64,000 nt of DNA from Hydrogenovibrio sp. JE_KL2 (GTDB lineage Bacteria; Pseudomonadota; Gammaproteobacteria; Thiomicrospirales; Thiomicrospiraceae). The stretch lies in assembly GCF_009296185.1 (NCBI RefSeq), contig NZ_WBJR01000001.1, positions 124,001 through 188,000 of the forward strand. The letters are read 5' to 3'. Made by a program: the position numbers and the translations under genes. The stretch's first letter is position 1. Every line of letters starts with the position of its first letter. Below the pieces are notes generated by a model. The model saw nothing but the letters and a program-made list of their open reading frames with translations, was not told where the DNA came from and made no database searches. Shown in pieces: positions 24,869-33,564 of the stretch.

Positions 24869-25806
24869 TGACTGAAACTACAAGTGCCGAATTTACGCAT
24901 TATTCGGTGATGTTGAAAGAATCGGTAGAAGGGTTGGCAATCAAACCGGATGGTATTTATGTCGATTGCACCTTTGGTCGGGGTGGTCACAGTAGAGAAA
25001 TATTGAGTCATTTGTCGAGTGGACACTTGATGGCGATTGACCAGGACCCGGAAGCGATAGAGTTTGCAAAGCAGCACTTTGTAGAGAGTAATTTCGGAAT
25101 ACAGTACGGCAGTTTTGAGCAGTTGAAAGAGTACTGTGATTCAAGGGGTTGGACTGGAAAGGTTGATGGGGTGTTGATCGATTTGGGTGTTTCGTCACCC
25201 CAGTTGGATGATGCGAGTCGCGGTTTCAGTTTTATGCGTGAAGGCCCTTTGGATATGCGCATGAACCCTGAAGAAGGATTGTCGGCGAAAGAGTGGTTGG
25301 CTGAGGTGGATGAAAAGACCTTGGCGCAAGTTTTAAGGCAGTACGGCGAAGAGAAGTTTTCAGGTCGAATTGCGAGAAATATAAAAGAAGCTGTGCAGGC
25401 TGGAAAGTTGGAGACCACGCTTGATTTGGCTGAGCTAGTCAAAAGAGCCTCTCCAAAGACAGAAAAAAACAAACATCCTGCCACGCGTACGTTTCAAGCA
25501 ATCAGAATTGCGGTGAATCGTGAGTTGGATGTGCTGAAAAATGTGTTGGAGGCCGCTGTTCAAGTTTTGGGTTCGGGCGGGCGATTATCCATCATCAGTT
25601 TTCACTCACTGGAAGACAGAATTGTAAAACAGTTTATTCGCGATCAGTCTCAGATGAAGGACTTGTTCCCAGACTCTCCTATACAGTTGGAAGTTGTGGA
25701 GCCAGTGTTGAAAAAAGTAGGTAAGCCTATTTTTCCTTCAGATAAAGAATGTCGTGAAAATCCACGCTCGCGCAGCGCGGTATTGAGAATAGCGCAAAAA
25801 ATTTAA
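24868..25806 (+). CDS. rsmH: 16S rRNA (cytosine1402-N4) methyltransferase
   Basis: SAM-dependent RNA methyltransferase (MraW), 312 residues from the ATG at 24868. That start overlaps the mraZ stop and gives the normal N terminus (HYSVMLKESV). The SAM-binding block is DCTFGRGGHSREIL (about 32-45); later blocks are DLGVSSPQLDDASRGFSF, KTEKNKHPATRTFQAIRIAVN in part, and SFHSLEDRIVK. An upstream in-frame extension inside mraZ is not supported. Confidence 0.96.
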   Translation: MTETTSAEFTHYSVMLKESVEGLAIKPDGIYVDCTFGRGGHSREILSHLSSGHLMAIDQDPEAIEFAKQHFVESNFGIQYGSFEQLKEYCDSRGWTGKVDGVLIDLGVSSPQLDDASRGFSFMREGPLDMRMNPEEGLSAKEWLAEVDEKTLAQVLRQYGEEKFSGRIARNIKEAVQAGKLETTLDLAELVKRASPKTEKNKHPATRTFQAIRIAVNRELDVLKNVLEAAVQVLGSGGRLSIISFHSLEDRIVKQFIRDQSQMKDLFPDSPIQLEVVEPVLKKVGKPIFPSDKECRENPRSRSAVLRIAQKI

Positions 25807-25882
25807 TGTAATTTCATTTGTGAAATTGCAAGGACAAGTTGGACAAAGTTTTTTAACGTGTGCTTATTAAGGGGAGAATCAC

Positions 25883-27052
25883 ATGAAGTTTAATCTGCAA
25901 GAAACCATTCCAGAAGATGCTGGTATGCCAAAAATCAAGGTTATCGGCCTTGGCGGTGGCGGCGGTAATGCTGTCGATTATATGGTGCGCTCACAAGTAG
26001 AAGGTGTGGATTTTGTTTGCGCCAATACGGACGTGCAGGCACTGAAAAACTCAAGTGTTGGTACTTGTATCCAACTTGGTTCAAACGGTTTAGGTGCTGG
26101 TGCCAACCCTGAAAAAGGGATGGAAGCGGCAAAAGAAAATATCGAACAGGTCAAAGAAGCATTGAAAGGTGCTGACATGGTCTTTATTACTGCCGGTATG
26201 GGTGGTGGTACTGGAACAGGATCTGCTCCGGTTGTTGCGCAAGCGGCAAGAGAAATGGGTATTTTGACAGTTGGTGTGGTGAGTAAGCCATTTGGTTTTG
26301 AACGACGCCATAAAATTGCAGAAGCCGGTATTGAAAGATTGGCTGAACATGTTGATTCTCTAATCACAGTGCCAAATGACAAACTATTAAAAGTACTGGG
26401 TAAGGATTTCGTTCTTGCTAAGGCTTTTGATTATGCAAACGAAGTGCTTCACGGTGCGGTTCAAGGGATTTCAGAGTTAGTAACTCGTCCTGGAATGATC
26501 AACGTTGACTTTGAAGATTTACGCACAGTGATGACTGAGCGTGGTGTTGCCATGATGGGTGTTGGTCATGCAACAGGTGAAGATCGTGCAATCAAAGCAG
26601 CAGAAAAAGCCATTGCAAACCCATTGTTGGAAGATATCTCGGTATCAGGTGCAAAAGGGCTGTTGGTAAACATCACTTCAGGTTTGGACTTTACGCTAGG
26701 TGAGTTCAATGAAGTGGGTGAGGTTATCGACCAAGTTGCTTCTGAAGACGCTAAAGTGATTATTGGAACCTCTATTGATGAAACTATGACGGATGAGATT
26801 CGTGTAACGGTTGTTGCAACCGGCCTGAGTGATATTACCTCAAGTGCACAGCGTCCAGAAATGGTTAAGCCTAACCTGCAAGCAGTAGAGGCAAACAAAG
26901 CTGAAGAAAAGCAGCAAGTGATTGAAGAAGTAGAGAAGAAGCCAGAAGTCGTTAGACCGAAAATGGTGGTAAACGGTGGTGTAACCGCTAGTGTGGAATC
27001 TAATTCTAACTATCTAGATATCCCAGCGTTTCTACGTCGTCAAGCTGACTAA
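25883..27052 (+). CDS. ftsZ: Cell division GTPase FtsZ, in an unusual position
   Basis: Tubulin-like GTPase that forms the Z ring. The 389-residue protein is complete: GTP-binding GGGGGNAV (about 24-31), the tubulin signature GGGTGTGSA (107-115), the T7 loop (NVDFEDLRTVM region), a linker rich in Glu, Lys and Val, and the C-terminal ZipA/FtsA-binding peptide DIPAFLRRQAD. GGGGAG lies seven bases before ATG. It is placed between rsmH and ftsL, whereas the usual site, after ftsA, is empty here (ftsA is followed by lpxC). A small dyad AATTTCA-N4-TGAAATT precedes it at 25810-25827. Confidence 0.97.
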   Translation: MKFNLQETIPEDAGMPKIKVIGLGGGGGNAVDYMVRSQVEGVDFVCANTDVQALKNSSVGTCIQLGSNGLGAGANPEKGMEAAKENIEQVKEALKGADMVFITAGMGGGTGTGSAPVVAQAAREMGILTVGVVSKPFGFERRHKIAEAGIERLAEHVDSLITVPNDKLLKVLGKDFVLAKAFDYANEVLHGAVQGISELVTRPGMINVDFEDLRTVMTERGVAMMGVGHATGEDRAIKAAEKAIANPLLEDISVSGAKGLLVNITSGLDFTLGEFNEVGEVIDQVASEDAKVIIGTSIDETMTDEIRVTVVATGLSDITSSAQRPEMVKPNLQAVEANKAEEKQQVIEEVEKKPEVVRPKMVVNGGVTASVESNSNYLDIPAFLRRQAD

Positions 27053-27058
27053 CCCTTA

Positions 27059-27081
27059 GACTGAAAGGGTTCCTTTCGGTC
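27059..27081 (+). other. Hairpin between ftsZ and ftsL
   Basis: GACTGAAAGG pairs with CCTTTCGGTC (one G-T pair) around a GTT loop, starting six bases after the ftsZ stop. No T-run follows, so it is not a classic terminator. It may stabilise the ftsZ message or be an RNase processing site that lets FtsZ be made in excess of FtsL. Confidence 0.6.
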
Positions 27082-27096
27082 GATGAGTCCAGCAGC

Positions 27097-27477
27097 ATGA
27101 TGATGCAATCTCTCCCCAGTTCAAGTCAGCTAAAGCTTTTTAGCTGGCCAAGAACTATTGCACTTCTGCTGTTGGGCTTTATTTGTTTTCTTTTAATTCT
27201 TATCGTACAAGTCCAACATCAAGTAAGACATCTTGAAACACATTATGCGAAAGCACTTCAAAAGGAAGTGGATTTGCATCAAGAGTTTGGCAAACTTACC
27301 CTTGAGTTACACCATCTGACTGCTCTAGCAAGAGTGGAAGAAATCGCCGTTACTCAACTCCATATGACCATCGACAAAACACCTGAACACAACAATATTC
27401 AAACCATCTTTTTAAATCCGGTTGCGAAGTCTGCTACGCAAAGTGGTACTGTCTCAAAAGGAGAGGGTGATGAATAG
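27097..27477 (+). CDS. ftsL: Cell division protein FtsL
   Basis: Bitopic division protein of 126 residues: a short cytosolic N terminus, one strong transmembrane helix (about 19-40), then a periplasmic leucine-zipper-like coiled coil. It works with FtsB and FtsQ to activate FtsWI. Position before ftsI is standard. Three consecutive ATG codons exist at the start and the ribosome site is weak, so translation may depend on upstream mRNA. It overlaps ftsI by eight bases. Confidence 0.9.
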   Translation: MMMQSLPSSSQLKLFSWPRTIALLLLGFICFLLILIVQVQHQVRHLETHYAKALQKEVDLHQEFGKLTLELHHLTALARVEEIAVTQLHMTIDKTPEHNNIQTIFLNPVAKSATQSGTVSKGEGDE

Positions 27478-29362
27478 CGTTAATCAATATCGACGAATTC
27501 ATCGTGATTCAGTTGTTTACGGTTTGATTTTTTTGTTGTTCATCGCGGTTTTCGCAAAAGCTATCGATGTCCAAATTATTCAATCTCATTTTTTGCAAGA
27601 AGAAGGTAATAAGCGTCAAATACGTGCAATGACGATACCTGCCCCAAGAGGTGAAATCTATGACCGAAATGGTAATCTACTCGCGCTCAGCACGCCTATT
27701 GATTCCATCTGGGTAGATCCTAAAATCCTAAGCTACTACCTTGATCCAGCTCAACAGCAACAAGCGGCAGCGGCAGAAAACCTGTCTGCGAAGGAATTAC
27801 AACAACAGCAAACTCAAGTTGCAGCGGATGTTAAAAGCTATCATCAAATGTTGAAGTTGCTCGGGCTGGATGAAAAAAATATCACAGCGACTCTTCTTGA
27901 GAAAAAGGATAAACGTTTCCTGTACATCAAACGCAGTGTATTGCCACCGGTTGCCAAAAAGATTGAAGCGCTAGATGTGCCAGGTGTTTTTGTGCAAAAC
28001 CAATATAAGCGTTATTACCCGGCAGGAGAAATACTAGGTCATGTCGTTGGTTTTACCAATATCGATGATAAAGGGATTTCCGGCATTGAAAAAGCCTATG
28101 ACAAATGGCTGACAGGTCACCCAGGCAAGAAAGAGGTCATTAAAGATCGAGCAGGAAGAGTGGTCGATTTCGTTAAGGATCTAGTGCCTGCCAAACCCGG
28201 TCATGACATTACCTTAAGTATTGATAAGGACATTCAGTTCTTCCTTTATCATGCTTTGAAAAAAGCTTACATACGCCATCAGGCGAAGTCAGTTCAGTCC
28301 GTTATTTTGGACGCAAAGACCGGGGAAATTCTTGGGATGGCGACCATTCCAAGCTTTAACCCGAATAACCGTAGTCAATTGCAGGGTAGCCGTTTAAGAA
28401 ACCGGGTTGTAACCGATGTGTTTGAACCTGGGTCGCCAACCAAACCCTTTATTATTTCCAGAGCACTTGATTTAGGGTTGATTAATCTTGATACGGTGAT
28501 TGATACTTCTCCGGGAGCAATGTGGATTCAAGGGCAACGAATTACCGATACCAGAGATCATGGCAAGTTGACACCGCAGGGCATTATCGAAAAATCGAGT
28601 AATATCGGTGCCAGTAAGGTTGCGTTTAAAATGACGCCAGATCAAGAGTGGCAGATGCTAAACAACGTCGGTTTTGGTCAGGACTTGGGTATTTTCATGC
28701 CTGGGGAGTCTTTGGGCTATATGAAGTCGCCCGTTGAATGGCAAAAAATAGATCAAGCGTCGGCTTCTTTCGGTTATGGTTTTAACATCAATTTATTACA
28801 GCTTGCGCGTGCCTATACGATTTTTGCCAATCACGGTGTGTTAGAACCTGTTTCTTTAATCAAGTTGACGCCAAAACAAGTCGCGGAACGTAGAGCAGCG
28901 GTTTCTCAAAATGTATCCGGCAAAAATTCAAATGAAAAAGATATTAATCTGGACACAAGCTACTCTGCCACAGAAGTACACCGAGTGATTTCTGCTAAAA
29001 GTGCGGACGAAGTTCTGAAAATGATGCAAACCGTTGTTTCCCCTGATGGAACAGCCCCAAAGGCCAGAATTCCTGGATATAAGGTGGCCGGTAAGACAGG
29101 AACGGTTCATAAAACCAAAGCCGGTGGGTATCATCAGAACGAATATTTCTCGGTATTTGTTGGTTTGGTTCCGGCCTCCGACCCAAAATACATTATGGCA
29201 ACCGTTGTTAATGAACCAAGTAGAGGGGTTTATTATGGGGGGTTAGTTGCTGCGCCCATTTTCAAAGAAGTGATGCAAGATGTTCTTAGAATCAAGAACG
29301 TGCCACCTGATGAAACGCAGGAGAGTCTAGAAGGGCACGGTTTGGTGAAGGGGGAGCGATGA
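27470..29362 (+). CDS. ftsI: Septal peptidoglycan transpeptidase FtsI (PBP3)
   Basis: Class B penicillin-binding protein that crosslinks septal peptidoglycan. The start at 27470 follows GGAGAGGG inside ftsL; the longer frame is not supported. About 630 residues: membrane helix (about 16-32), dimerisation domain starting PAPRGEIYDRNG, and a transpeptidase domain with Ser322 in SPTK, SSN (376-378) and KTGT (about 546). A glutamine/alanine-rich insertion at about 95-120 is unusual. The C-terminal end overlaps murE by four bases. Confidence 0.96.
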   Translation: MNSVNQYRRIHRDSVVYGLIFLLFIAVFAKAIDVQIIQSHFLQEEGNKRQIRAMTIPAPRGEIYDRNGNLLALSTPIDSIWVDPKILSYYLDPAQQQQAAAAENLSAKELQQQQTQVAADVKSYHQMLKLLGLDEKNITATLLEKKDKRFLYIKRSVLPPVAKKIEALDVPGVFVQNQYKRYYPAGEILGHVVGFTNIDDKGISGIEKAYDKWLTGHPGKKEVIKDRAGRVVDFVKDLVPAKPGHDITLSIDKDIQFFLYHALKKAYIRHQAKSVQSVILDAKTGEILGMATIPSFNPNNRSQLQGSRLRNRVVTDVFEPGSPTKPFIISRALDLGLINLDTVIDTSPGAMWIQGQRITDTRDHGKLTPQGIIEKSSNIGASKVAFKMTPDQEWQMLNNVGFGQDLGIFMPGESLGYMKSPVEWQKIDQASASFGYGFNINLLQLARAYTIFANHGVLEPVSLIKLTPKQVAERRAAVSQNVSGKNSNEKDINLDTSYSATEVHRVISAKSADEVLKMMQTVVSPDGTAPKARIPGYKVAGKTGTVHKTKAGGYHQNEYFSVFVGLVPASDPKYIMATVVNEPSRGVYYGGLVAAPIFKEVMQDVLRIKNVPPDETQESLEGHGLVKGER

Positions 29363-31008
29363 AGAGTTTGCATGAAATGATCGAGTTTCTGGCGATAGAT
29401 CTACAGCAGCAGAAAATGGCGGCTAGCGAGTCACTGGTGCTGATGCGTCAGTTGTCACATTTATACACCAGTTCTTCTGAAATAACCGAAAACAGTGTGT
29501 TTATCGCACAGCCGGGAAGTCGATGTCACGGCATAGAGTATATGGACCAAGCGATAGAGCGCGGTGCCGTTTGTATTCTGACAAATCATTTGCCAGAACA
29601 TATCGAAAGCACGGATGTCCCCATATTTCTAGTGAATGATTTGGTGGAGCAGTTGTCAGGCTTGGCGGATTGGTTCTACCAAAGACCGAGTCAACGGGTG
29701 AAAGTGATTGGTATAACGGGCACAAACGGTAAGACTTCTACAGCACATTACATTGCCCAGCTTCTAAGTCAGCAGCATTCAGTGGGGGTTCTGGGAACAC
29801 TGGGTAATGGTGTTTTAGGACAATTGATTCCCTCTGCAAATACCACTTTGGAGGTGGTTTCCCTGAATCGAAAACTCGAAGAATTTGCCAGGTTGGGGGT
29901 TGAGTATGTGGTGATGGAAGTTTCTTCACATGCTATCGCGTTAGGTAGAATCCAAAATATACGTTTCGAAGGCTTGGCTTTGACGCAGGTGACTAGAGAT
30001 CATTTGGACTTTCACGAGACTGAAGAGGCTTATCGTGAAACAAAGGCCAAATTGTTTTTGGAGTATCCGGCCAAATTTAGAGTATTGAATTTAGGAGATT
30101 CGCTAGGTAAGTCCATTATGGAAACACTTGCCCAGAGTGTCGGAGAGGTTGTGTTCGGTTATGCATTGAATGACTCCTTTTGCGAGTTGGCCAAGTCTGA
30201 TCTGAAATCGGAAAGTGATGCGATGTTCTCATGTGTTTCCTTCAAGGAACTGAGTTTTGTTCCGGCTGGCATGGAAGGTGTAATATCGCTTTCCTTATTT
30301 AAGGAAAATGAATCATTGGGGCATTCCGAGCTCACATTTAACGCGGGGTTGATGGGTGCCTTTAATGCAGAAAACCTCCTATGCACCGTTACTGTCGCTT
30401 ATGGTTGCGGGTTGCCGCTTTCAGAGATTGAGGCGGGCGTTCATGCTTTAACGCCTGTGAGTGGGCGCATGGAAAAAGTTCACGAACATCCATTGATTTT
30501 GATTGATTATGCTCACACCCCTGATGCGCTGGCATCGGCACTGCACGCTGTACAACAACACTTTGCATCAAGCGGGGATGACGAGCAGAAACAAGGCAAG
30601 TTATGGTTGGTTTTTGGTTGTGGTGGTGACAGAGATAAAGGCAAACGTCCATTGATGGGGGAGGTTGCGGAAAAGCTCGCTGACTTTGTCATTATTACGG
30701 ATGACAATCCTCGTAATGAAGCACCGGAAGACATTGTGGCTGATATCATCAAGGGGATGTCAAAGGCATCGGCAGCACAAATTATCCATGATAGAGCGCA
30801 AGCAGTGGAATACGCGATTAGACATGCGGAACCCTGTGATATTGTGATGATTGCCGGGAAAGGACATGAGAATTATCAGGAGATCCAAGGGCAGCGGTTT
30901 TTCATGAGTGATGCTGTTTTAGCGGATTTAACCTTGAGAGAAATTAAGCAGGAAGCGGTGAGTGCAGTGGATATGAGAACAACCGACACAGGGAAAATCG
31001 ATTTATGA
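29359..31008 (+). CDS. murE: UDP-MurNAc-tripeptide synthetase (meso-DAP adding)
   Basis: Cytosolic ATP-dependent ligase that adds the third residue to UDP-MurNAc-L-Ala-D-Glu. Features: P-loop GITGTNGKTSTAH (about 116-128), HLDFHET metal/ligand region, GRMEKV, and DDNPRNE, which specifies meso-diaminopimelate. At 549 residues it is longer than E. coli MurE (495), with extra length in the N-terminal domain, the middle and the C-terminal tail. It overlaps ftsI and murF by four bases each. It contains a weaker copy of the 19-bp motif. Confidence 0.95.
   Translation: MKSLHEMIEFLAIDLQQQKMAASESLVLMRQLSHLYTSSSEITENSVFIAQPGSRCHGIEYMDQAIERGAVCILTNHLPEHIESTDVPIFLVNDLVEQLSGLADWFYQRPSQRVKVIGITGTNGKTSTAHYIAQLLSQQHSVGVLGTLGNGVLGQLIPSANTTLEVVSLNRKLEEFARLGVEYVVMEVSSHAIALGRIQNIRFEGLALTQVTRDHLDFHETEEAYRETKAKLFLEYPAKFRVLNLGDSLGKSIMETLAQSVGEVVFGYALNDSFCELAKSDLKSESDAMFSCVSFKELSFVPAGMEGVISLSLFKENESLGHSELTFNAGLMGAFNAENLLCTVTVAYGCGLPLSEIEAGVHALTPVSGRMEKVHEHPLILIDYAHTPDALASALHAVQQHFASSGDDEQKQGKLWLVFGCGGDRDKGKRPLMGEVAEKLADFVIITDDNPRNEAPEDIVADIIKGMSKASAAQIIHDRAQAVEYAIRHAEPCDIVMIAGKGHENYQEIQGQRFFMSDAVLADLTLREIKQEAVSAVDMRTTDTGKIDL
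29880..29898 (+). repeat. 19-bp dispersed motif, degenerate copy (inside murE)
   Basis: AGAATTTGCCAGGTTGGGG, 17 of 19 matches. Read as E-F-A-R-L-G. It may be a decayed or chance copy. Confidence 0.5.
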
Positions 31009-32423
31009 AATGGACACTTAACGATTTGATTGTGGCAACAGGCGGAGAGCTAAGTGCTCAGTTTGCAGACAAAGAGGCTGTCGGCTTCGATTTTGTCTCC
31101 ACCGACAGTCGAGAGATGTCGGAATCCGGCTTGTACATCGCCGTTAAAGGAGCAAATTTCGATGGTCATGCGTTTGTATCTCAAGCGGTTGCGCAAGGTG
31201 CCTCTGTAGTATTGGCATCCGAGCCTGTTGAGGCTTCTGTGCCGGTTGTTTTAGTCGATGACACGCGTATTGCATTAGGCCAGTTTGCCGCTTGGCACCG
31301 TAAGCAGATGCCGCTGAAAAAATTGATAGCCGTGACCGGGAGTAATGGAAAAACCACCTGCAAGAATATGATTCAACATTTGTTGTCAAAGCAAGCTAAA
31401 GTGCTGGCGACACAAGGAAACCTTAATAATGACTTCGGTGTGCCACGAACTTTATTGCAGCTGACGGCAGAGCATGAGTTCGCAGTGGTAGAAATGGGCG
31501 CGAACCATCACAAAGAAATTGAATATTTAACCCAACTGGCAAAGCCAGATATTGCCATAATTACGCTGGCAGCCGGAGTGCACCTGGAAGGTTTTGGCTC
31601 TCTGGACGGTGTGATTCATACCAAAGCTGAAATATTGTCGGGGTTGCAGGATAAAGTTGGGGTTGCCGTGTTGAATACGGATTCACCCGGTTTTGATGTT
31701 TGGCAAGACATATGCCGAGAGCGAGCACTCTCCGTACTGACGTTTGGCTCGACTGCTGTTGCTGATGTGCATTACGAGCAGTTTGAACAATCGTCTGATG
31801 TGATTGAGTTTGATGTGATTTCCACCGCGGATAAGGTAATCCATCAAGGAACATCCCATGTTGTCGCCCCTATGCTGGGAGAACATAATGCGATGAATGC
31901 CTGTGCAGCCTTAACAGGAGCCATGGCGTGCGGATTCAAATTGGAAACCTTGACCCCCAACCTGGCAGATTTTGGCGGGGTTTCGGGACGTTTGCAAAAA
32001 GTATCGTTACCAAATGGTATTTTGATTGACGACAGCTATAATGCTAATCCAGATTCGGTGAAAGCTGCCTTAAGAACCCTTGTTGCGCTCTCCGGTAAAA
32101 GTCTAGCTTGTTTGGGCGCTATGGCAGAGATCGGTGAAACTTCAGCTTCCGCTCATGCAGAAGTGGCAAGTTATGCAAAGTCATTGGGTGTGTCTTATCT
32201 ATTGATTTACGGCGAAGCGGCAAAGTCGATGATCGACGCTTTTGGTGAGGGCGCTTTTTGGTTTGAGTCTCATCAGGCATTAACGAATAAGGCAATTGAA
32301 TTGATAGAGAAAGACGGCCTGAATCATTGTCTGGTGAAAGGGTCTCGATCCAGCAGAATGGAAACCGTTGCCCAAGGCATTTCAGAACACTTTACTAACC
32401 ATTTAAAACCACAGAATACTTAG
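31005..32423 (+). CDS. murF: UDP-MurNAc-pentapeptide synthetase (D-Ala-D-Ala ligase step)
   Basis: Adds D-Ala-D-Ala to the UDP-MurNAc-tripeptide; 472 residues, a normal length. Mur ligase motifs: VTGSNGKTTCKNM (about 109-121), EMGANHHKEIEYL, LGEHNAMNA, and DDSYNANPDSV with the ADP-site lysine region. The four-base overlap with murE indicates coupling. The gene holds a full 19-bp motif copy, translated as T-P-N-L-A-D-F. Confidence 0.96.
   Translation: MKWTLNDLIVATGGELSAQFADKEAVGFDFVSTDSREMSESGLYIAVKGANFDGHAFVSQAVAQGASVVLASEPVEASVPVVLVDDTRIALGQFAAWHRKQMPLKKLIAVTGSNGKTTCKNMIQHLLSKQAKVLATQGNLNNDFGVPRTLLQLTAEHEFAVVEMGANHHKEIEYLTQLAKPDIAIITLAAGVHLEGFGSLDGVIHTKAEILSGLQDKVGVAVLNTDSPGFDVWQDICRERALSVLTFGSTAVADVHYEQFEQSSDVIEFDVISTADKVIHQGTSHVVAPMLGEHNAMNACAALTGAMACGFKLETLTPNLADFGGVSGRLQKVSLPNGILIDDSYNANPDSVKAALRTLVALSGKSLACLGAMAEIGETSASAHAEVASYAKSLGVSYLLIYGEAAKSMIDAFGEGAFWFESHQALTNKAIELIEKDGLNHCLVKGSRSSRMETVAQGISEHFTNHLKPQNT
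31955..31973 (-). repeat. 19-bp dispersed motif, copy 4 (inside murF)
   Basis: CCCCAACCTGGCAGATTTT, the complement of AAAATCTGCCAGGTTGGGG. Full consensus match, antisense to the gene. Confidence 0.9.
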
Positions 32424-32432
32424 GATAGGCTT

Positions 32433-33518
32433 ATGTTAATTTATTTAACCGAATTTCTAGCACACTACATCTCCGGTTTCGGTGTTTTTAAATACATTAC
32501 CATGCGCACCATCATGAGTGTGCTGACGGCACTGGTACTATCATTTATCATCGGCCCCAGGGTTATCCGTTGGCTGATTCGCTTGAAAGTTGGGCAAAGC
32601 GTTCGTTTGGATGGGCCTGAAAGCCATTTGGTGAAAACGGGTACTCCGACCATGGGCGGCGTGATGATTTTGTTCTCTGTGACGATTTCGGTTTTGTTAT
32701 GGGGAGATTTGACAAACCACTATTTGCTGATTGTGACGCTGACCATGCTGGCATTTGGAGTGATTGGGTTTATCGACGACTATAAAAAAGTCGCTTACAA
32801 AGACCCAAAAGGCATGCGTTCACGCACCAAATATCTATGGCAATCCATTATCGGGTTAATTGCCGCCTACAGCTTGTTTGCAATGGCACAAGTTCCTACC
32901 GAACATGAGTTATTGATTCCTTACATGAAAGATACGTTTATCCACCTAGGTGCTTGGACGGTGGTGTTGTCTTATTTTGTTATTGTCGGAACCTCTAACG
33001 CGGTTAACCTGACGGATGGGTTGGATGGCTTGGCGATTATGCCGACAGTAATGGTTTCAGCCGCTTTGGGTGTGTTTGCTTACATGACAGGGCATTTGTA
33101 CTTTTCGGCTTATCTGACGATTCCGTATATTCCTGGCGTGGAGGAATTGACCATCTTCTGTGCAGCTTTGGCGGGCGCGGGATTAGGCTTTCTTTGGTTC
33201 AATGCACACCCGGCGCAAGTGTTTATGGGAGACGTTGGGTCTTTGTCTATCGGTGCCGCGCTAGGGGTCGTTGCTGTTGCCGTGAAGCAAGAGTTGGTTT
33301 TATTCATCATGGGTGGGATTTTTGTTGCGGAAACCTTATCTGTGATTTTGCAAGTAGGGTCATACAAGCTGCGTAATGGAAAACGCATTTTCCTGATGGC
33401 ACCTCTGCATCACCACTTTGAACAAAAAGGCTGGCACGAGTCGCAAGTAATTGTGCGTTTTTGGATTATCACCATCTTTTTGGTGTTGATTGGTTTGGCC
33501 AGTTTGAAGATTCGTTAA
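32433..33518 (+). CDS. mraY: Phospho-MurNAc-pentapeptide transferase (lipid I synthesis)
   Basis: Polytopic membrane enzyme joining UDP-MurNAc-pentapeptide to undecaprenyl phosphate. The 361-residue length is normal. Signature blocks: GTPTMGG (about 70), FIDDYKKV (about 113), [13 protein letters not shown] (about 190-202), the catalytic region FMGDVGSL (about 264) and HHHFEQKGW near the C terminus. About ten hydrophobic helices. It starts nine bases after murF. Confidence 0.97.
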   Translation: MLIYLTEFLAHYISGFGVFKYITMRTIMSVLTALVLSFIIGPRVIRWLIRLKVGQSVRLDGPESHLVKTGTPTMGGVMILFSVTISVLLWGDLTNHYLLIVTLTMLAFGVIGFIDDYKKVAYKDPKGMRSRTKYLWQSIIGLIAAYSLFAMAQVPTEHELLIPYMKDTFIHLGAWTVVLSYFVIVGTSNAVNLTDGLDGLAIMPTVMVSAALGVFAYMTGHLYFSAYLTIPYIPGVEELTIFCAALAGAGLGFLWFNAHPAQVFMGDVGSLSIGAALGVVAVAVKQELVLFIMGGIFVAETLSVILQVGSYKLRNGKRIFLMAPLHHHFEQKGWHESQVIVRFWIITIFLVLIGLASLKIR

Positions 33519-33564
33519 GAAAAATAAACAAGAACAAAAAGAATAAGAAAAAAAGGGAACAACT

